Shown piece by piece: positions 16,805 through 26,000 of a stretch of 64,000 nt of DNA. The translations under genes and the position numbers were made by a program. How positions within the stretch are numbered: position 1 is the first letter of the stretch; each line of letters begins with the position of its first letter. Origin of the DNA: an uncultured Paracoccus sp. (GTDB lineage Bacteria > Pseudomonadota > Alphaproteobacteria > Rhodobacterales > Rhodobacteraceae); the NCBI GenBank assembly GCA_934533075.1, contig CAKTBJ010000006.1, forward strand, positions 1-64,000. The letters run 5' to 3'. Under the pieces are notes generated by a model, which was not told the DNA's origin, searched no databases, and saw only the letters and a list, made by a program, of their open reading frames with translations.

Positions 16805-17586
16805 GCCCCGCCCTCCGGGAAGCGCGGATTGGTCCCGACGGGGCGCCAGCGGCGGTCGTAATCGGCCGCGTAAAGCCGGCTTTCGTCGAAATCCCGCGCC
16901 CCGAGGCTGCGGCCGACGAGGATCAGCGCCGTGCGCTCGGGCGCCTCGCCCACCGCTGCGGCCAGTGTGGAAAGGGTGGCGCGCACCACGCGCTCCTCCG
17001 GCCAGCTTGCCCGCCAGACCACCGCCGCCGGGCAGTCGGGACCGTAATGCGGCACCAGTTCCGCGATCACCCGGTCCAGCACATGGATGGACAGGTGGAT
17101 GGCCAGCACGGCGCCGGTGCGGGCGAAATTGGCCAGAGTCTCGCCCTCCGGCATGGCGCTGGCCCGGCCCGAGATGCGCGTCAGCACCACCGATTGCGCG
17201 ATGCCGGGCAGGGTCAGTTCCGCCCCCAGCGCCGCCGCCGCCGCCGCGAAGCTGGGCACGCCGGGGGTGACGGTATAGGGGATGCCAAGGGCTTGCAGGC
17301 GGCGGATCTGCTCGCCCATCGCGGACCAGACCGACAGGTCGCCCGAATGCAGCCGCGCCACGTCATGGCCCTGCGCATGGGCCTCCCTGATCTCGGCGAC
17401 GATCTGGTCCAGCGACAGCGGCGCGGTGTTCACGATACGGGTGCCGGGGGCGCAATGGGCCAGCACCCCCTCGGGCACCAGCGAACCGGCATAGAGGCAG
17501 ACGGGACAGGCCGCGATCAGGTCGCGCCCGCGCAGGGTCAGCAGGTCCGGCGCGCCGGGACCGGCACCGATGAAATGGACGGTCAT
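16801..17586 (-). CDS. cobM: precorrin-4 C11-methyltransferase
   Basis: This 261-residue tetrapyrrole methyltransferase opens [18 protein letters not shown], which separates CobM/CbiF from CobA by the FIGAGPG start. Further family elements are YAGSLVPEG (about 32-40), [15 protein letters not shown] (about 79-93) and [15 protein letters not shown]. It adds the C-11 methyl group to precorrin-4, giving precorrin-5. It is coupled by ATGA overlaps to cobE upstream and cobB downstream. Confidence 0.95.
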   Translation of the reverse strand: MTVHFIGAGPGAPDLLTLRGRDLIAACPVCLYAGSLVPEGVLAHCAPGTRIVNTAPLSLDQIVAEIREAHAQGHDVARLHSGDLSVWSAMGEQIRRLQALGIPYTVTPGVPSFAAAAAALGAELTLPGIAQSVVLTRISGRASAMPEGETLANFARTGAVLAIHLSIHVLDRVIAELVPHYGPDCPAAVVWRASWPEERVVRATLSTLAAAVGEAPERTALILVGRSLGARDFDESRLYAADYDRRWRPVGTNPRFPEGGA

Positions 17587-17924
17587 GGGGTCTCCGACAG
17601 GGCGATGGTGCAGGGGCCGGACAGGATGCGCGGCGCCAGCAGGCGCGCGCCGGGGCGGGCGGCCAGCGCCACGGCCTCGGCGACTGACCCCAGCCCGGTC
17701 GCGGTGCGGGATGCGGGGCTGTCGGTCAGGCAGGTTTGCAAGGTGGCCTCGGCGCGGGACACGATGAGGACGGGCAGGCCAAGCCTCTTGCCCAAGGCGG
17801 CGACGAGGGCCGACTTGCCTTCGAGGGCTGCCAGTATCTCGGCGCCCCCGGCCTGCGCGAGGGCATCGGCCAGCGAGTCCACCGTGGCCCCACCGTTATA
17901 GCCGAATCCGGCGATGCGGGTCAT
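17583..17924 (-). CDS. cobE: cobalamin biosynthesis protein CobE (CbiG C-terminal-like)
   Basis: A small 113-residue protein homologous to the C-terminal part of CbiG. It opens with a Gly-rich segment ([17 protein letters not shown]), and SRAEATLQT and the [11 protein letters not shown] motif follow near the middle and C-terminal third. CobE is found in oxygen-dependent cob operons and may help handle the lactone/acetate step or a pathway intermediate; the exact role is unproven. It sits between cobL and cobM with four-base overlaps on both sides. Confidence 0.85.
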   Translation of the reverse strand: MTRIAGFGYNGGATVDSLADALAQAGGAEILAALEGKSALVAALGKRLGLPVLIVSRAEATLQTCLTDSPASRTATGLGSVAEAVALAARPGARLLAPRILSGPCTIALSETP

Positions 17925-19135
17925 GGCAGGCTCCATTGCATCACGCTGCGGGCCGCCTGCCAGCCGTGGCCCGGTCCCAGCGGCGCGGCCTGCGCGAGGT
18001 CGATGCGCCACAGCGCGCCGCCGTGGCGGGCATGCAGCTCCGTCAGCAGCGCCTGCGTGGTCAGAGTCACCGCATTGACCACCAGCCGCGCCTGCGGGGC
18101 GGCCCGCCGCAGTGCCGTAAACAGCGCCGCGTCGAACCCGCCGCCGACGAAGATCGCATCGGGCGCGGGCAGGGTCGGCAGTTGCGCGAGGCTGTCGCCT
18201 TGCCGCACCGCCAGCCGGGCGCCCAGCCCAAAGCGGCGGGCATTCTCGGCGATATTGGCGCAGCGGTCGGGGCGGGTCTCGACGGCCACGGCGCGGCCCC
18301 CCAGACGGCACCACTCGACGCTGACGGAGCCAGAGCCGGCGCCCAGGTCCCACAGCATGTCCCCCCGTTGCGGGGCCAGGGCCGCCAGGGTCAGCGCCCG
18401 CACCCGCGCCTTGGTGATCTGGCCGTCATGGGCGAAGGCGGCCTCCGGCAGCCCCGGCGCCAGCGGCAGGGCCTCGCCGCCCTTGCAGGTGATCGCCGCC
18501 AGAACCGGCGCCCGCATCGCGGCGGCAAAGGCATGGGCCGGGGCGGTGGCGACGGCCTCGTCCGGCCCGCCAAGCGCCTGCATCGCGGTCAGCGTGGAGG
18601 CGCCCCAGCCTTCCACCGCCAGCCATTCCGCCAGCGCCGCCACCGCCGCGCCATCGCGCAATGTCACCAGCAGCCGCGCGCCGGGGGCGAGGTCCGCCGC
18701 CAGCACCTCGAAGGGCGCCGCATGCAGGCCGCGACAGGCCACGTCCTCGATCCGCCAGCCCAGCCGCGCGCAGGCGAGGGAAAAGCACGACGCGCCCGGA
18801 AAGGCTCGCCATTCCGCCGGCGCCAGATGCCGCGAAAGGCTGCCGCCGACACCGAACCAGAACGGATCGCCGGAGGCCAGCACCGCCACCCGCCGCCCCC
18901 GCAGCGCCAGAAGGGGCGCCAGATCGAAGGGCTGGGGCCAGGCCTTTCCGCGCATGCCGACCTGCGCCAGCGCCAGATGCCGGGGACCACCGAACACCAG
19001 TTCCGCCCCGTCCAGGGCGGCGCGGGCGGCGGGGGACAGGCCGGCAAGCCCGTCCTCGCCGATGCCGACGATCGCCAGCCACGGGCTTGCCTCCGGTGCG
19101 GCTTCGTGGCCCAAGGGAGGGGTGAAACTAGGCAT
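17921..19135 (-). CDS. cobL: precorrin-6Y C5,15-methyltransferase (decarboxylating)
   Basis: This 404-residue fusion enzyme has an N-terminal CbiE-like methyltransferase (about 25-205, starting LAIVGIGEDGLAGLS) and a C-terminal CbiT-like class-I methyltransferase. The SAM loop DLGAGSGSVSVEW is near residue 262. It methylates C-5 and C-15 and decarboxylates the C-12 acetate to give precorrin-8X. The ATG at 19135 follows AAGGA by 5 nt on the minus strand; ATGs at 19141 and 19159 are less well placed. Its start codon shares the sequence CATG with that of the divergent cobK, so the two reading frames interlock at their first codons. Confidence 0.93.
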   Translation of the reverse strand: MPSFTPPLGHEAAPEASPWLAIVGIGEDGLAGLSPAARAALDGAELVFGGPRHLALAQVGMRGKAWPQPFDLAPLLALRGRRVAVLASGDPFWFGVGGSLSRHLAPAEWRAFPGASCFSLACARLGWRIEDVACRGLHAAPFEVLAADLAPGARLLVTLRDGAAVAALAEWLAVEGWGASTLTAMQALGGPDEAVATAPAHAFAAAMRAPVLAAITCKGGEALPLAPGLPEAAFAHDGQITKARVRALTLAALAPQRGDMLWDLGAGSGSVSVEWCRLGGRAVAVETRPDRCANIAENARRFGLGARLAVRQGDSLAQLPTLPAPDAIFVGGGFDAALFTALRRAAPQARLVVNAVTLTTQALLTELHARHGGALWRIDLAQAAPLGPGHGWQAARSVMQWSLP

Positions 19136-19859
19136 GCGCATCCTTCTGCTTGGCGGCACCGGCGAGGCCGGAGCGATGGCCCGCGCCCTGGCCGGGGCGG
19201 GGGTCGATGCGGTCTATTCCTATGCCGGAAGGGTGCCGGATCTGGCGCGCCAGCCGCTGCCGGTGCGGGTGGGCGGCTTCGGCGGCGTTGGCGGCCTGAC
19301 GGATTGGCTGCGGGATCAGCGCATGACCCATGTGATCGACGCCACCCACCCCTTCGCCGCCGGGATGAGCCGCAATGCCATCGCTGCCTGCGCGGCGTTG
19401 CGCCTGCCGCTGGTCGCGCTGGAGCGGCCCCCCTGGCGCGTGGAACCCGGCTGGAGCGAGCTTCCCGATTTCGCCAGCGCGGCCAAGGCCTTGCCCGAGG
19501 CGCCCACGCCCATCTTCCTTGCCATCGGCAAGCAGAACCTCGCGGCTTTCGCGGGCCTGCCACATCGCTGGCTGCTGCGCTTTGCCGCCCCCGACCCTCG
19601 GGCCGCCGCGATCCTGCCGGGCGCGGAAATCGTCGTTTCGCGCGGGCCGTTCGATCTGGAAGGCGACAGGGCACTGATGCGGGCGCATGGCATCCGGCTG
19701 GTGGTGGCCAAGAATGCCGGTGGTGCCGCGGCGCGGGCCAAGCTGGACGCGGCCCTTGCGCTGGACCTGCCGGTCATCCTGATCGCCCGCCCCAGCCTGC
19801 CGGCACGCACGATCCGCCCCAGCCCGGAGGCGGTGCTGGACTGGCTGAACGGCGCTTAG
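19134..19859 (+). CDS. cobK: precorrin-6A reductase
   Basis: This 241-residue NADPH-dependent reductase makes precorrin-6B from precorrin-6A. The N-terminal MRILLLGGTGEAGAMARAL and the conserved THVIDATHPFAAGMSRNA (about 63-80) are family signatures, with LVVAKNAGG near residue 191. It is the only pathway gene on the plus strand inside the cluster. It diverges from cobL with overlapping start codons and converges on cobJ with 5 bp between stops. Its promoter must therefore lie inside cobL, and any transcript running from cobJ into cobL would be antisense to it. A GTG at 19122 is an in-frame alternative start. Confidence 0.94.
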   Translation: MRILLLGGTGEAGAMARALAGAGVDAVYSYAGRVPDLARQPLPVRVGGFGGVGGLTDWLRDQRMTHVIDATHPFAAGMSRNAIAACAALRLPLVALERPPWRVEPGWSELPDFASAAKALPEAPTPIFLAIGKQNLAAFAGLPHRWLLRFAAPDPRAAAILPGAEIVVSRGPFDLEGDRALMRAHGIRLVVAKNAGGAAARAKLDAALALDLPVILIARPSLPARTIRPSPEAVLDWLNGA

Positions 19860-19864
19860 CGTCT

Positions 19865-20596
19865 TCATGCCGAACGCGGGGTCAGCAGCCAGCGACCCAC
19901 GCGGCGGGCGGCCGAATTGCCGACCAGCACGACCGTGCGCATATCGGCCATTTCGGGCCGTGCCTCGGCCAGCGTGACGGTCAGCAGGTGCTGTTCGGGC
20001 GTGGTCACGGCGCGGGCGAAGGCGATCAGCCGGTCCGGCCCGCAGGCCCCGCGCAGGATGTCCAGCACGCGGGCAAACCCGTCCGGCCGGGCGCGCGAGC
20101 GGGGGTTATAGAAGGCCATCGCGAAATCCGCCTCCGCCGCCAGAAGCAGCCGCCTTTCGATCAGCCCCCACGGCTTGAGGTTGTCCGACAGGTTGATGGC
20201 GCAGAAATCATGCCCCAAAGGCGCGCCCAAGGCCGCCGCCGCCGCCAGCATCGCGGTGATCCCCGGCAGCACGCGGATGTCCAGATCGGCGAATTCGGGC
20301 GCGGCCTCGACGGCCTCGAACACCGCCGCCGCCATCGCGAACACCCCCGGATCGCCCGAGGACACCACCACGACCCGCTCACCGCCCGCCGCCAGGTCCA
20401 GCGCATGGCGGGCGCGGTCCAGTTCCTCGCGGTTGTCGGAGGGGATCAGCCGCAGCCCCGGCCGCGATGCGATGCGCGCGACATAGGGGACATAGCCCAG
20501 AACCACCGTCGCCTCGGCCAGCGCGGCGGAAACCTCGGGCGTTATCAAGGCGCTGTCGCCGGGGCCGAGGCCAGCGATGGACAGGCGCCCGCTCAT
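19865..20596 (-). CDS. cobJ: precorrin-3B C17-methyltransferase
   Basis: This 243-residue methyltransferase starts LSIAGLGPGDSALITPE and contains the CobJ/CbiH hallmarks VLGYVPYVARIA (about 32-43), VVSSGDPGVFAM (about 77-88) and DFCAINLSDNLKPW. The AMAFYNPRSRARPD segment is near residue 156. It methylates C-17 and drives ring contraction to precorrin-4. The start overlaps the cobI stop by four bases. It ends the riboswitch-proximal minus-strand block; cobK then interrupts on the opposite strand. Confidence 0.94.
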   Translation of the reverse strand: MSGRLSIAGLGPGDSALITPEVSAALAEATVVLGYVPYVARIASRPGLRLIPSDNREELDRARHALDLAAGGERVVVVSSGDPGVFAMAAAVFEAVEAAPEFADLDIRVLPGITAMLAAAAALGAPLGHDFCAINLSDNLKPWGLIERRLLLAAEADFAMAFYNPRSRARPDGFARVLDILRGACGPDRLIAFARAVTTPEQHLLTVTLAEARPEMADMRTVVLVGNSAARRVGRWLLTPRSA

Positions 20597-21330
20597 GCCG
20601 CGCCCTCCGGCCGGCGCCCGTGGCCGTGGACGACGATCAGCGCGAAATAGGGGCAGTCGTCGCCGGGGCGCTCCGCCAGCCGGGTGATGCGCTGGCCGGG
20701 CATGGTGCCATGCTCGACCAGAACGGCCTCGGCGAGGCGCCCGGCCTCGGCCAGCGCGCGGCGCACCTTGGGCAGGTTGCGGCCCAGCTTCATCACCACC
20801 ACGGCCTCGGCGGCCCGCATCCGGGCGGCCAGTTCGGTCTCGGGCAAGGTGCCGGGCAGCACGATCAGCGCGTCGTCGCCCCATGTCACCGGCCGGCCGA
20901 TGGCGTTCCAGCAGCCGACCATGCCGGGAATGCCGGGGATCACCTCGACCTCGGCCCGCCCCTCCAGCCGGGTATGCAGGTGCATGAAGCTGCCATAGAG
21001 GAACGGCTCGCCCTCGCACAGCACCACCACGTCGGAGGCTGCGGTCATGTCCAGCAGGCGCGCGGCGCAGGCGTCGTAAAAGGCGCTCATGCGGGCGATA
21101 TAGGCGGGATCGTCGGGCGGCAGTTCGGTGGTCAGCGGGTATTCCATCGGACATTCGACGGCATCGGGGCGCAGCATCCCCTCGGCCATGCGCCGGGCGT
21201 GGCCCTGCCGTCCGGCCTTGCAGAACCACGCCACCGCCCGCGCCCCCCGGATCGCCCGGTCGGCGCGCAGGCTGATGAGGTCGGGATCGCCCGGCCCCAG
21301 CCCCGCGCAGATGATCCGGCCCGCCATCAT
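20593..21330 (-). CDS. cobI: precorrin-2 C20-methyltransferase
   Basis: This 245-residue methyltransferase has the motif ICAGLGPGDPDLISLRA at the start, the CobI/CbiL-specific MEYPLTTELP (about 63-72) and CEGEPFLYGSFMHL (about 105-118). VIPGIPGMVGCWNA follows. It converts precorrin-2 to precorrin-3A. The ATG at 21330 overlaps the cobH stop (ATGA); a second ATG at 21327 is equally possible. It is coupled to cobJ downstream by another four-base overlap. Confidence 0.94.
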   Translation of the reverse strand: MMAGRIICAGLGPGDPDLISLRADRAIRGARAVAWFCKAGRQGHARRMAEGMLRPDAVECPMEYPLTTELPPDDPAYIARMSAFYDACAARLLDMTAASDVVVLCEGEPFLYGSFMHLHTRLEGRAEVEVIPGIPGMVGCWNAIGRPVTWGDDALIVLPGTLPETELAARMRAAEAVVVMKLGRNLPKVRRALAEAGRLAEAVLVEHGTMPGQRITRLAERPGDDCPYFALIVVHGHGRRPEGAA

Positions 21331-21956
21331 TCGGCCCGGCTGGCCAGCGCGTTCAGCGCCGCCACCGCCACGGCCGAGCCGCCCAGCCGCCCCTCGACCA
21401 CCAGCGCCGGCACCGGCGGCGCGGCGATCAGCGCGGCCTTGCTTTCCGCCGCGCCGACGAAGCCCACCGGGCAGCCGACGATCGCCGCCGGGCGGGGGGT
21501 GGCAGGGTCTTCCAGCATGTTCAGCAGGTGGAACAGGGCGGTCGGCGCATTGCCGATCACCACCACCGCGCCGTCCAGGTCGGGCCGCCACAGCTCCAGC
21601 GCCGCCGCCGAGCGGGTGTTGCCCATCGCCCGCGCCAGCTCCGGCACGCGCGGGTCGTGCAGGGTGCAGATCACCCGGTTCGCGGCCGGCAGGCGCGGGC
21701 GGGTGATGCCCTCGGACACCATCCGCGCATCGCACAGGATCGGGGCGCCCGCCGCCAGTGCCTTGCGGGCGGCGGCGGCCATGCCGGGGGAAAAGCGGAT
21801 ATGCGCCGCCAGCCCGACCATGCCGGCGGCATGGATCATGCGCACCGCGACGGGTTCCTCCTCGGCGTCGAAGCGTGCCAGGTCGGCCTCGGCGCGGATG
21901 GTGGCGAAGCTGGCGCGATAGATCGCCGCGCCGTCGGTTTCATAAAGATGGGGCAT
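21327..21956 (-). CDS. cobH: precorrin-8X methylmutase
   Basis: This 209-residue enzyme moves the methyl group from C-11 to C-12 to form hydrogenobyrinic acid. The catalytic histidine lies in RMIHAAGMVG (His42). Other family blocks are ILCDARMVSEGI (about 73-84), VVVIGNAPTALFHLL (about 135-149) and AIVGCPVGFVGAAESK. Its first 17 bases overlap the end of cobG, a longer overlap than elsewhere in the cluster. Confidence 0.95.
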   Translation of the reverse strand: MPHLYETDGAAIYRASFATIRAEADLARFDAEEEPVAVRMIHAAGMVGLAAHIRFSPGMAAAARKALAAGAPILCDARMVSEGITRPRLPAANRVICTLHDPRVPELARAMGNTRSAAALELWRPDLDGAVVVIGNAPTALFHLLNMLEDPATPRPAAIVGCPVGFVGAAESKAALIAAPPVPALVVEGRLGGSAVAVAALNALASRAE

Positions 21957-23052
21957 GGCGGGGGCCTTTGTTGCAGGGCGGCAGGATGCGGCGTGGCGGG
22001 TCGCCGGCGCGGCCGTTCGGGATCTCCGCCCAGCCTTGCGCGGTGGCGGTCAAGGTGCGGTCGGCGGGGCGGTCATGCGCGCAGCCCTTGGCGCAGCCGG
22101 AGACATGCAGCACCTGCCCCGGCGGCAGGGTCGGTGCCAATGCGCGGGCCAGCGCGCGGGCATCGCCCAGCGCCTGCGGGCAGGCGGGGGCGCCGGTGCA
22201 GGCATGGATGCGCAGCAGCGGATCGGCCGGGTCGTGGATCAGGCCGGGGACTGCGGGCGGCGCGTCGGCGCCCTCGATCAGCAGCCCGCGCCACGGCGTC
22301 AGCCGCAGCGGGCGCGAGGCGAGGGCGGCCAGTTGCGCGGATTCCAGCAGGCCGAAGGGCAGGGCCACCGCCCAGCCGTTCGCCGCCCTGCCGATCAGCG
22401 GCGGCGGGTCGGCAAGGGGGGCATTGGGCCGGTCCAGCCAGCCGGGCGGCGGGGTGCGTGCCAGCAGGGCCTGCATGCGGCCGCGGCCCTGGGGGGCGCC
22501 GTTCCGGGTCAGGAACCATTTCGCAAGGGATTGGACCGCCTGCGGAATATCCCCGGCCGGCAGCAGCGCGTGGCGCGTCCCGCCCGTGGGGCGGAGCGCC
22601 CAGAGGTCGCCATCCGGCAGCAGGGTCAGGTCGACGGCCTGCCCCGCCAGACCCACCGAGACGCCGAATTTCGCCGGCAGCGGCAACGGGGCGAGGGCCG
22701 CGACGACCGCCTCGGCCAGCCGCCATTCGGGACCACCCACCGGCGCCCGAGGGTCCAGAATCACGTTGCGCCGCGATTCCGTGGCCGTGTCGCCATCCAG
22801 CAGGTCCAGCCCCCGCAGCCCCTCCAGCAGCGCCGGCCAGCCGGCTTCCGACACGCCCCGGATTTGCAGATTGGCGCGGCGGGTCAGGTCCATCACCCCG
22901 TTGCCGAAACGCGCTGACAGCGCCGCCACGCCGGCCGCCTGCCGCGCCGACAGCCGCCCCAGCCACGGCCGCAGCCGCACCACCAGCCCGTCGCCCGATG
23001 CCATCGGCCGCAGCGCGCCGGGGCACCAGCCCCTGACCTGCGGCGCCCTCAT
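21940..23052 (-). CDS. cobG: precorrin-3B synthase (oxygen-dependent)
   Basis: This 370-residue iron-sulfur protein is related to sulfite/nitrite reductases. It uses O2 to make precorrin-3B and marks the aerobic pathway. The motif for nitrite/sulfite-reductase half-domains is visible as TRRANLQIRGV (about 57-67). Four Cys ligands for a 4Fe-4S cluster stand at 285, 291, 320 and 324 (CTGAPAC and SGCAKGC). The C-terminal tail runs on past the cluster and encodes the region overlapping cobH by 17 bp. Its start overlaps the cobN stop by four bases. Confidence 0.93.
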   Translation of the reverse strand: MRAPQVRGWCPGALRPMASGDGLVVRLRPWLGRLSARQAAGVAALSARFGNGVMDLTRRANLQIRGVSEAGWPALLEGLRGLDLLDGDTATESRRNVILDPRAPVGGPEWRLAEAVVAALAPLPLPAKFGVSVGLAGQAVDLTLLPDGDLWALRPTGGTRHALLPAGDIPQAVQSLAKWFLTRNGAPQGRGRMQALLARTPPPGWLDRPNAPLADPPPLIGRAANGWAVALPFGLLESAQLAALASRPLRLTPWRGLLIEGADAPPAVPGLIHDPADPLLRIHACTGAPACPQALGDARALARALAPTLPPGQVLHVSGCAKGCAHDRPADRTLTATAQGWAEIPNGRAGDPPRRILPPCNKGPRHAPSL

Positions 23053-26000
23053 GGCACGGCCTCGACCAGGGCGGCCAGATCGTTGCGCCGGGTCAGCCAG
23101 AGGCCGGACCGGCGCAGCGCGGCGAAGGTCCGCTGCATGGCCTCAAGCGCGGCGGGATTCTCGCAGCGCAGGAAATCGGCGACCTCGGGCCGGCCCAGCG
23201 TGGCGTCGTGGTAGAGGTCGAACAGATGCGGCGCCACCACCCCGGCCAGATGCGCGAAGGCGGCCATGTGGTCCAGCGTCGCCGCGATCTCGGCGGCACC
23301 CCGGAAGCCGTGGCGCATCATGCCCTCGGCCCAGGCCGGATTGGCGGCGCGGGCGCGCACGACGCGGGCGATCTCCTCGGGCAGGGCACGGGCGCGCACC
23401 GCGTCGGGCCGGGTGGTGTCGAGATGGTAGAGCGCCGGCGCCGCGCCCCCCAGCCGGGCCACGGCGGCGGCGAAGCCGGCCTCGTGGACGGCATAGTCGG
23501 CGGCCAGCAGCAGGTCGCTTTCCGCCAGGTCCTGCGCGTGGACGAAGGCGTCGGCGGCCAGCACGCGCGCCTCCAGCCCGGCGCGGTCGGGGCGCGACTG
23601 GCCGTCGCGCCCGATGGCCCAATGCGAGGCCGCCAGCCACGCCTCGCCCGCCGCCGCCCGCGCCTCGGGCGTGAAATCGTCCAGCAGCGGCGCCATGCCG
23701 AGGCCGTAAAGCCCCGGCTTCGGGCCGAAGACGCGGGGCGCGCGGCTGCGATAGGGGTTGTCGGCGGCGTCCTCGTCGCGCGCCGCCAGGGCCTCGGCCC
23801 CGGCCTCGAACAGTTGCGCCAGGGTGGGGAAGATGTCGCGGAACAGGCCGGAGACGCGCAGCGTCACGTCGATGCGCGGGCGCCCGAGCAGCGCCGTCGG
23901 CACCACCTCGAAGCCGGTGACGCGCCCGGTGGCGGCATCCCATTCGGGGCGCAGCCCGGCCAGATGCAGCGCCATCGCGAAATCCTCGCCGCCGGTGCGC
24001 ATGGTCGCGGACCCCCACAGGTCCACCACCAGCCCGCGCGGCCAGTCGCCATGATCCTGAAGGTGGCGGCGCAGCAGCTCCTCGGCATTCCTCACGCCCT
24101 GCGCATGGGCGACGGGCGTGGGCACGGCGCGGGGATCGACGGCGTAGAGGTTGCGCCCGGTGGGCAGCACGTCGCCGCGCCCGCGATGGGGCGAGCCGGA
24201 GGGGCCGGGCGCCACCCGCCGCCCCGCCAGCGCCGCCAGCATGCCCGCGCGTTCCGCATCCCCGCAGGCGCCGCGCCCCAGCACATGCAGCCCGTCGCCG
24301 AAGCGGCTTTCCTTGAGGTCGCAGACGAAGGCGTCGATGCGGGTGATGGCCTCGGCCGCGCCGGCGCCGGGCGGAATGCCCAGATCGGCGTCCAGGCCGC
24401 GCGCCCCGGCCTCGGCGCGGATGGCGGCGATCAGCCGGTCGCGGCGGGCGGGGTCGAGACCCTCGGCGGTGGCATATTCGTCCAGCAGCCGCTCCAGCTC
24501 CGCCAGATTCTCCGGGGTCGCGGCGGTTTCCAGCGGCGGCGGCAGATGGCCCAGGGTCAGCGCGCCGATGCGGCGCTTGGCCTGCGCCGCCTCGCCGGGA
24601 TCGTTGACGATGAAGGGATAGACGACCGGCAAGGTCCCGGTCAGCGCCTGCGGCCAGCAGGCGGGCGACAGCGCCACCGACTTGCCCGGCAGCCATTCCA
24701 GCGTGCCATGCGCGCCCATATGAATCAGCGCATGCGGGGCCTGCGCGGCCAGCCAGAGGTAGAGGGCCACATAGCCGTGCCGGGGCGTGCGGGTCAGGTC
24801 GTGATAGTCGTCGGCGCGGGCGGCCACGTCGCCGCGCTCGGGTTGCAGGGCGACCAGCACCGTGCCGCGCCTTGTGGCGGCGAAATGGAAGGCGCCGTCG
24901 CGACAGGCGGGATCGGCTTCCGGCGCGCCCCAGGCGGCGGCAAGGTCGTCGCGCAGCGCCTGCGGCAGGGTCTCCAGCGCGGCGCGATAGGCCGGCAGCG
25001 GCCAGGCGATCGTCTCGGCCATCAGCGCCGGGCCGAGGGGGGCGCCGGGCGCGGTGCCATAGCCCTCGGCCGCGAGGTCCGACAGCAGCGCATCGGTCGA
25101 GGCCAGCGCGTCCAGCCCCACCGCATGCGCCAGCTGGTGGCTGCGTCCGGGATAGGTCGAGAGGATCACCGCCAGTTGCCGCGCCGGCGCCGGGGTCCGG
25201 GCCAGCCGGTGCCAGGCGGCGATGCGGGACACGGCGGTGTCGATCTGCGCGGCATCGGGCGCGTGGCTGCGGCGGGCGAATTGCAGCGCCTCGTCACGCG
25301 CATGCGGGGCCTTGAAGCTGATGCAGCCGGCGAACAGGCGCCCGTCCACCTCCGGCAGCACCACGTTCATCGCGAGGTCCGAGGGCGACAGTCCCCGCGC
25401 CGCCTGCACCCAGTCGGCGCGCGTGGCGGTGGACAGCGCCACCTGGAACACCGGCGCGTCGATGCCGTCGAAGGGGGTGGCGTCCCCGGCATCGCGGGCG
25501 GAAAAAGCGGTGGCGTTGACCACGGCGGCGACCGGGGCCTCGGCCAGCGCGGCGCGCAGCCACGCGGCCACGCCGGGGGCTTTCAGCGACGGCACATAGG
25601 CGCCCATCGCGGCGAATCCCGACCGGGACAGCGCCCGGATCAGCGCATCCGCCGGCGCGGTGTCGGCGGCGGTGAGGTGGCTGCGATAGAAGATGACCAG
25701 CACCTCCGGCGCCTCGGCCTTGGGCCAGGCGGCGATGGGACCGCGGTCGGGATCATACCAGCCGAATTCCGGCAGGGGCCGGGGGTCGGGCAGGTCCGGT
25801 GCCGCCAGCCCGCCGGCCCGCGCCAGCACCGACAGCGCGACGGCGGCCGCCTGCGCGCCGCCCTGATCCATCAGCCGGGCGAGGCGGGTGCGCACCGCCT
25901 CGGGCACCGTCGAGGCCGCATCCAGCGCCGGGTCGGGGCGGCCATCCGCGGGCAGCACCGCCAGCGCGATGCCGCGCCGGCGCGCCAGATCCTGAAGGCT

